Shown here one piece after another: positions 29,515-32,149 of a stretch of 32,149 nt of DNA (the first letter of the stretch is position 1; the number at the start of each line of letters is the position of its first letter). Made by a program: the position numbers and the translations under genes. The stretch lies in contig BFEA01000168.1 of NCBI GenBank assembly GCA_003427395.1, positions 893,499 to 925,647 of the forward strand, read 5' to 3'. This DNA comes from Chara braunii (taxonomy: Eukaryota > Streptophyta > Charophyceae > Charales > Characeae). The notes beneath the pieces are model-generated. The model made no database searches. It saw only the letters and a list, made by a program, of their open reading frames with translations, and was not told where the DNA came from.

Positions 29515-30970
29515 TGTGCCATTATTGTAATTTGAGATATAACGACCAAGTACCAACCATGAATCTAGCCATGAATGAGGTCCCAAGGCCTAGAAAGAGG
29601 GTGCACAACTGTTTGACACTTGTCATAACTGAAATAAAAGAAAAAGAAAAAAAAATGAAAAAAAATGAAGGGAGAATGAGACAAAAAGGGAGAAAAGAGT
29701 GGAGGAGAATGTGTCGGCCTATAAGACTTGCATAGCAAGGACTGGCAGGTCCCAACTGTGACCTCATCCCTCCTAGAATGAGGGAGGGCAATCCAAAATG
29801 CAGAGATATGGCCCTTGGGGCTATATCTCCACAAAATATGAATTAAAAGGAAAAAAGAAAATAAGGGAAAATGCAAAAGGGAGATGGCCGTTTTTTTTGT
29901 GGACCATGGATTCGAGATCAGATCTCATGGTAAAGAGAAACTAACCGTTTTTTGTGGGTCAACTCAAAACGGCTAGCTCCGAAATGAGGTGGCAGCCCAA
30001 AATGAAAAGAAACAAAAAATGGAAAGAGAGGAAATTGTGCATTTGGCCTGAAAAGAGAGCCAGATGCACCAAAAATTGAAAAAGTGGACTTAGGGCTCAA
30101 ATTTCAAGCAAGGGCTACTTGGGGGTGGCACAGAATATTGTTGGCCTTGGATCTCAGCCAGATCCAAGGCTGAAACTGCACTGCTGCATGGGAAAATATC
30201 TCGGCCAATCCAAAACGGGGTAGAAATTGAAAAAATTTAGAAAAAGGCCCACTAGGTCTTTTTCTCTCAAGTAAAACTGCCCCTTGGGCATTAAGACCTA
30301 AGGGGCCAGCATTTTGGAAGTAAAAAGGAGGCCGAAGGAGGCCAAGAGGGAATCCGAGTTGGTACCAATCACTTAAACTGCATATACTTGGCCAAAATGA
30401 GGCCCGGGTACCTCCGGAAGGGCCTAGTAGTGGAATCTTGCCTTCGAGGTACCTCGGTTCACCTCAAGGCACATGGGGAGGCCCATGGGCTGACCGGACT
30501 GCTGGTTTCAACCTACATAAGCTGGGAATTCAGTCCGCCACATTCACAATTGCATGAGGAGTGCCCATGCTGCCCAAGTGAGCTCATAGGAGCACTCTTT
30601 CACTAGGAGAGAGGAGAGGGGAACCCATGCCAGTATGGGAGCTTAGAGGAGACTATGAGCTAGGGAGAGGAGTTCTAAAGGCTAGTGGTAGTGAGGTTGG
30701 CACTAAGAGAGGTGATCCGCCATAGCCCCCCAGGGTGTGAGGAGGAGAGAGAGGCTAGAGGGAGTCCCATTAGCCCTCCTAGAGGGGAGGACTCCATAGC
30801 CACAGTGGGAGGAGCTTGCCATAGCTAGAGTAGGAAAATAGAGGAAGGAGAGAGAGGCTTGAGGAAGAAGGAAGCCATAGCCAATGAGGTATTTGTGCAA
30901 GGAGGAAGAAGCCTCATCAAGGTTAAGACTCCATCTCCAAGACATCAAGAAGGTGAGTAGAAAGAAGGAG
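29515..30970 (+). repeat. Probable 3' LTR (start clear, end unknown) and downstream sequence
   Basis: TGTGCCATTATTG follows the polypurine tract. No gene is visible. The interval holds several strong hairpins: GATATGGCCC/GGGCTATATC (29805-29827, one mismatch), GAGATC/GATCTC (29914-29926), GCCTTGGATCT/AGATCCAAGGC (30144-30170) and GCCCCTT/AAGGGGC (30279-30306). AAG/GTGAGTAG near 30952 looks like a splice donor. Without a second LTR copy the right boundary cannot be placed; it may extend through the TTC tract. Confidence 0.5.
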
Positions 30971-31252
30971 ATTCTTCTTCTTCTTGTTCTTCTTCTTCTT
31001 CTTCTTCTTCTTCTTCTTCTCCTTCCTCTTCTTCTTCTTCCCCCTCCCCTTCTTCATCTTCCCCTTCTTCCTCTTCCTCCTCTTCTTCTTCTCTTTCTTC
31101 ATTATCTCCTTCTTCTTTTTCTTCCTCTTCTTTTAGTCTTCCCCTCCTTCTGCCTCCTCCCTTTCTTCTTCGTCTTCTTCTTTTTCTTCTTCTTCCTCCC
31201 TTTCTTCTTCTTCTTCTCCCTCTCCTTCTTCTTCTTGCCTTTCTCCTTCCTA
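30971..31252 (+). repeat. TTC/CTTCC pyrimidine microsatellite
   Basis: About 280 bases of TTC-dominated sequence with CTCC and TTT variants, like the domain at 17.2-22.6 kb. The apparent Leu/Pro/Phe-rich ORF through it is an artefact of composition. Confidence 0.9.
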
Positions 31253-31260
31253 GAGGTTAA

Positions 31261-32149
31261 TCTATCTCTTGCTTTTCACAAACATAGTAGTACGTAGTGC
31301 TCCGATTCTTCCATGGATTATATCATGTTCAAAACTTGTGATTTGGTCTTCTCTATCTCTTGCTTTTCACTCACATAGTAGTAGGTAGTGCTCCGATTTT
31401 TCCATGGACGATCTCATGTTCAAAACTTGTAATTTGGTCTACTCTATCTCTTGCTTTTCACTCACATGCTAGTAGGTAGTGCTCCGATTCTTCCATGGAT
31501 GATTTCATGCTCAAAACTTGTGATTTGGTCTACTCTATCTCTTGCTTTTCACTCACATAGTAATAGGTAGTGCTCCGATTCTTCCATGGATGATCTCATG
31601 TTCAAAACTTGTGATTTGGTATACCCTATCTCTTGCTTTTCACTCACATACTAATAGGTAGTGCTCCGATTCTTCCATGGATGATATCATGCTCAAAACT
31701 TGTGATTTGGTCTACTCTATCTCTTGCTTTTCACTCACATAGTAGTAGGTAGTGCTCTGATTCTTCCATGGATGATCTCATGTTTAAAACTTGTGATTTG
31801 GTATACTCTATCTCTTGCTTCACTCACATACTAGTAGGTAGTGCTCCGATTCTTCCATGGATGATATCATGCTCAAAACTTGTGATTTGGTCTACTCCAT
31901 CTCTTGCTTTTCACTCACATAGTAGTAGGTAGTGCTCCGATTCTTCCATGGATGATCTCATGCTCAAAACTTGTGATTTCGTCCACTCTATCTCTTGCTT
32001 TTCACTCACATAGTAGTAGGTAGTGCTCTGATTCTTCCATGGATGATCTCATGTTCAAAACTTGTGATTTGGTCTACTCTATCTCTTGCTTTTCACTCAC
32101 ATAGTAGTAGGTAGTGCTCTGATTCTTCCATTGATGATCTCATGCTCAA
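31261..32149 (+). repeat. 91-bp tandem satellite, about 9.8 copies, open at window end
   Basis: The unit starts TCTATCTCTTGCTTTTCACT at 31261, 31352, 31443, 31534, about 31625, 31716, 31807, 31896, 31987 and 32078. The spacing is 91 except one 89-bp copy with TT deleted. Copies differ by a few substitutions (GATCTCATGTTC versus GATATCATGCTC, GGTATAC versus GGTCTAC). These alternate between neighbours from about 31534 to 31895, giving a dimeric 182-bp periodicity there. The array runs past the window edge. No gene is present. Confidence 0.97.

Noticed and set aside
30884-31297. 137-codon Leu/Pro/Phe-rich ORF
   Set aside because: It consists mostly of a TTC microsatellite with no start context or domain.

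Overview
This window looks like a repeat-dense stretch of a large eukaryotic nuclear genome. There are no operon-like gene clusters and no intact cellular gene I can recognise. It holds several decayed Ty3/gypsy-type LTR retrotransposons, long microsatellite tracts, a 91-bp satellite, telomere-like TTAGGG blocks and an initiator-Met-tRNA primer-binding-site motif (TGGTATCGGAGC). The retroelement protein style and the very long TTC/GAA tracts suggest a streptophyte, possibly a charophyte alga such as Chara. That assignment is an inference from memory of similar sequences, not something the DNA proves.

Layout. 1-520: CT/CA microsatellites with a ~100-bp unit repeated three times around an N. 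560-1115: degenerate purine-rich repeat. About 1240-4330: a 5'-truncated, 3'-end Ty3/gypsy pseudo-element on the minus strand (RNase H, integrase, chromodomain-like tail, putative LTR). About 4331-5709: a putative LTR or leader ending at a primer-binding site at 5711, followed by unrecognised sequence. 7541-7990: diverged GGCAGCA-type repeat. 8303-9463: an array of 14 hairpins sharing a 20-nt core (CATTCGTCTTAGAAACAATG) whose flanking stems differ in sequence but mostly stay complementary. 9640-13390: unique-looking sequence with isolated hairpins and one good candidate intron. 13440-14060: nested tandem repeats with TTAGGG motifs and C runs. 14818-16439: a retroelement gag pseudogene with a CCHC knuckle and no pol behind it.

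About 17215-22560 is a pyrimidine-rich domain of roughly 5 kb on the + strand. It switches strand three times into GAA-rich foldbacks and contains internal duplications. Downstream are an 86-bp palindrome-rich repeat (22153-22376), an AATTCCG-type repeat, a 237-bp tandem duplication and a CCACGTCA-bearing minisatellite. About 23923-29489 is a second, nearly complete but heavily broken Ty3/gypsy gag-pol on the + strand (gag, protease, RT, RNase H, integrase, chromodomain-like tail). A polypurine tract and a probable 3' LTR start (29515) follow. The window ends in a TTC tract and a 91-bp satellite (31261-32149) with local dimeric (182-bp) periodicity.

The genes do not work together as a pathway. 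All recognisable proteins are mutated retrotransposon parts. The most unusual signals are structural DNA: the covarying hairpin array, the foldback-bearing pyrimidine domain, the telomere-like repeat block and the dimeric satellite. All functional ideas about them are inference.
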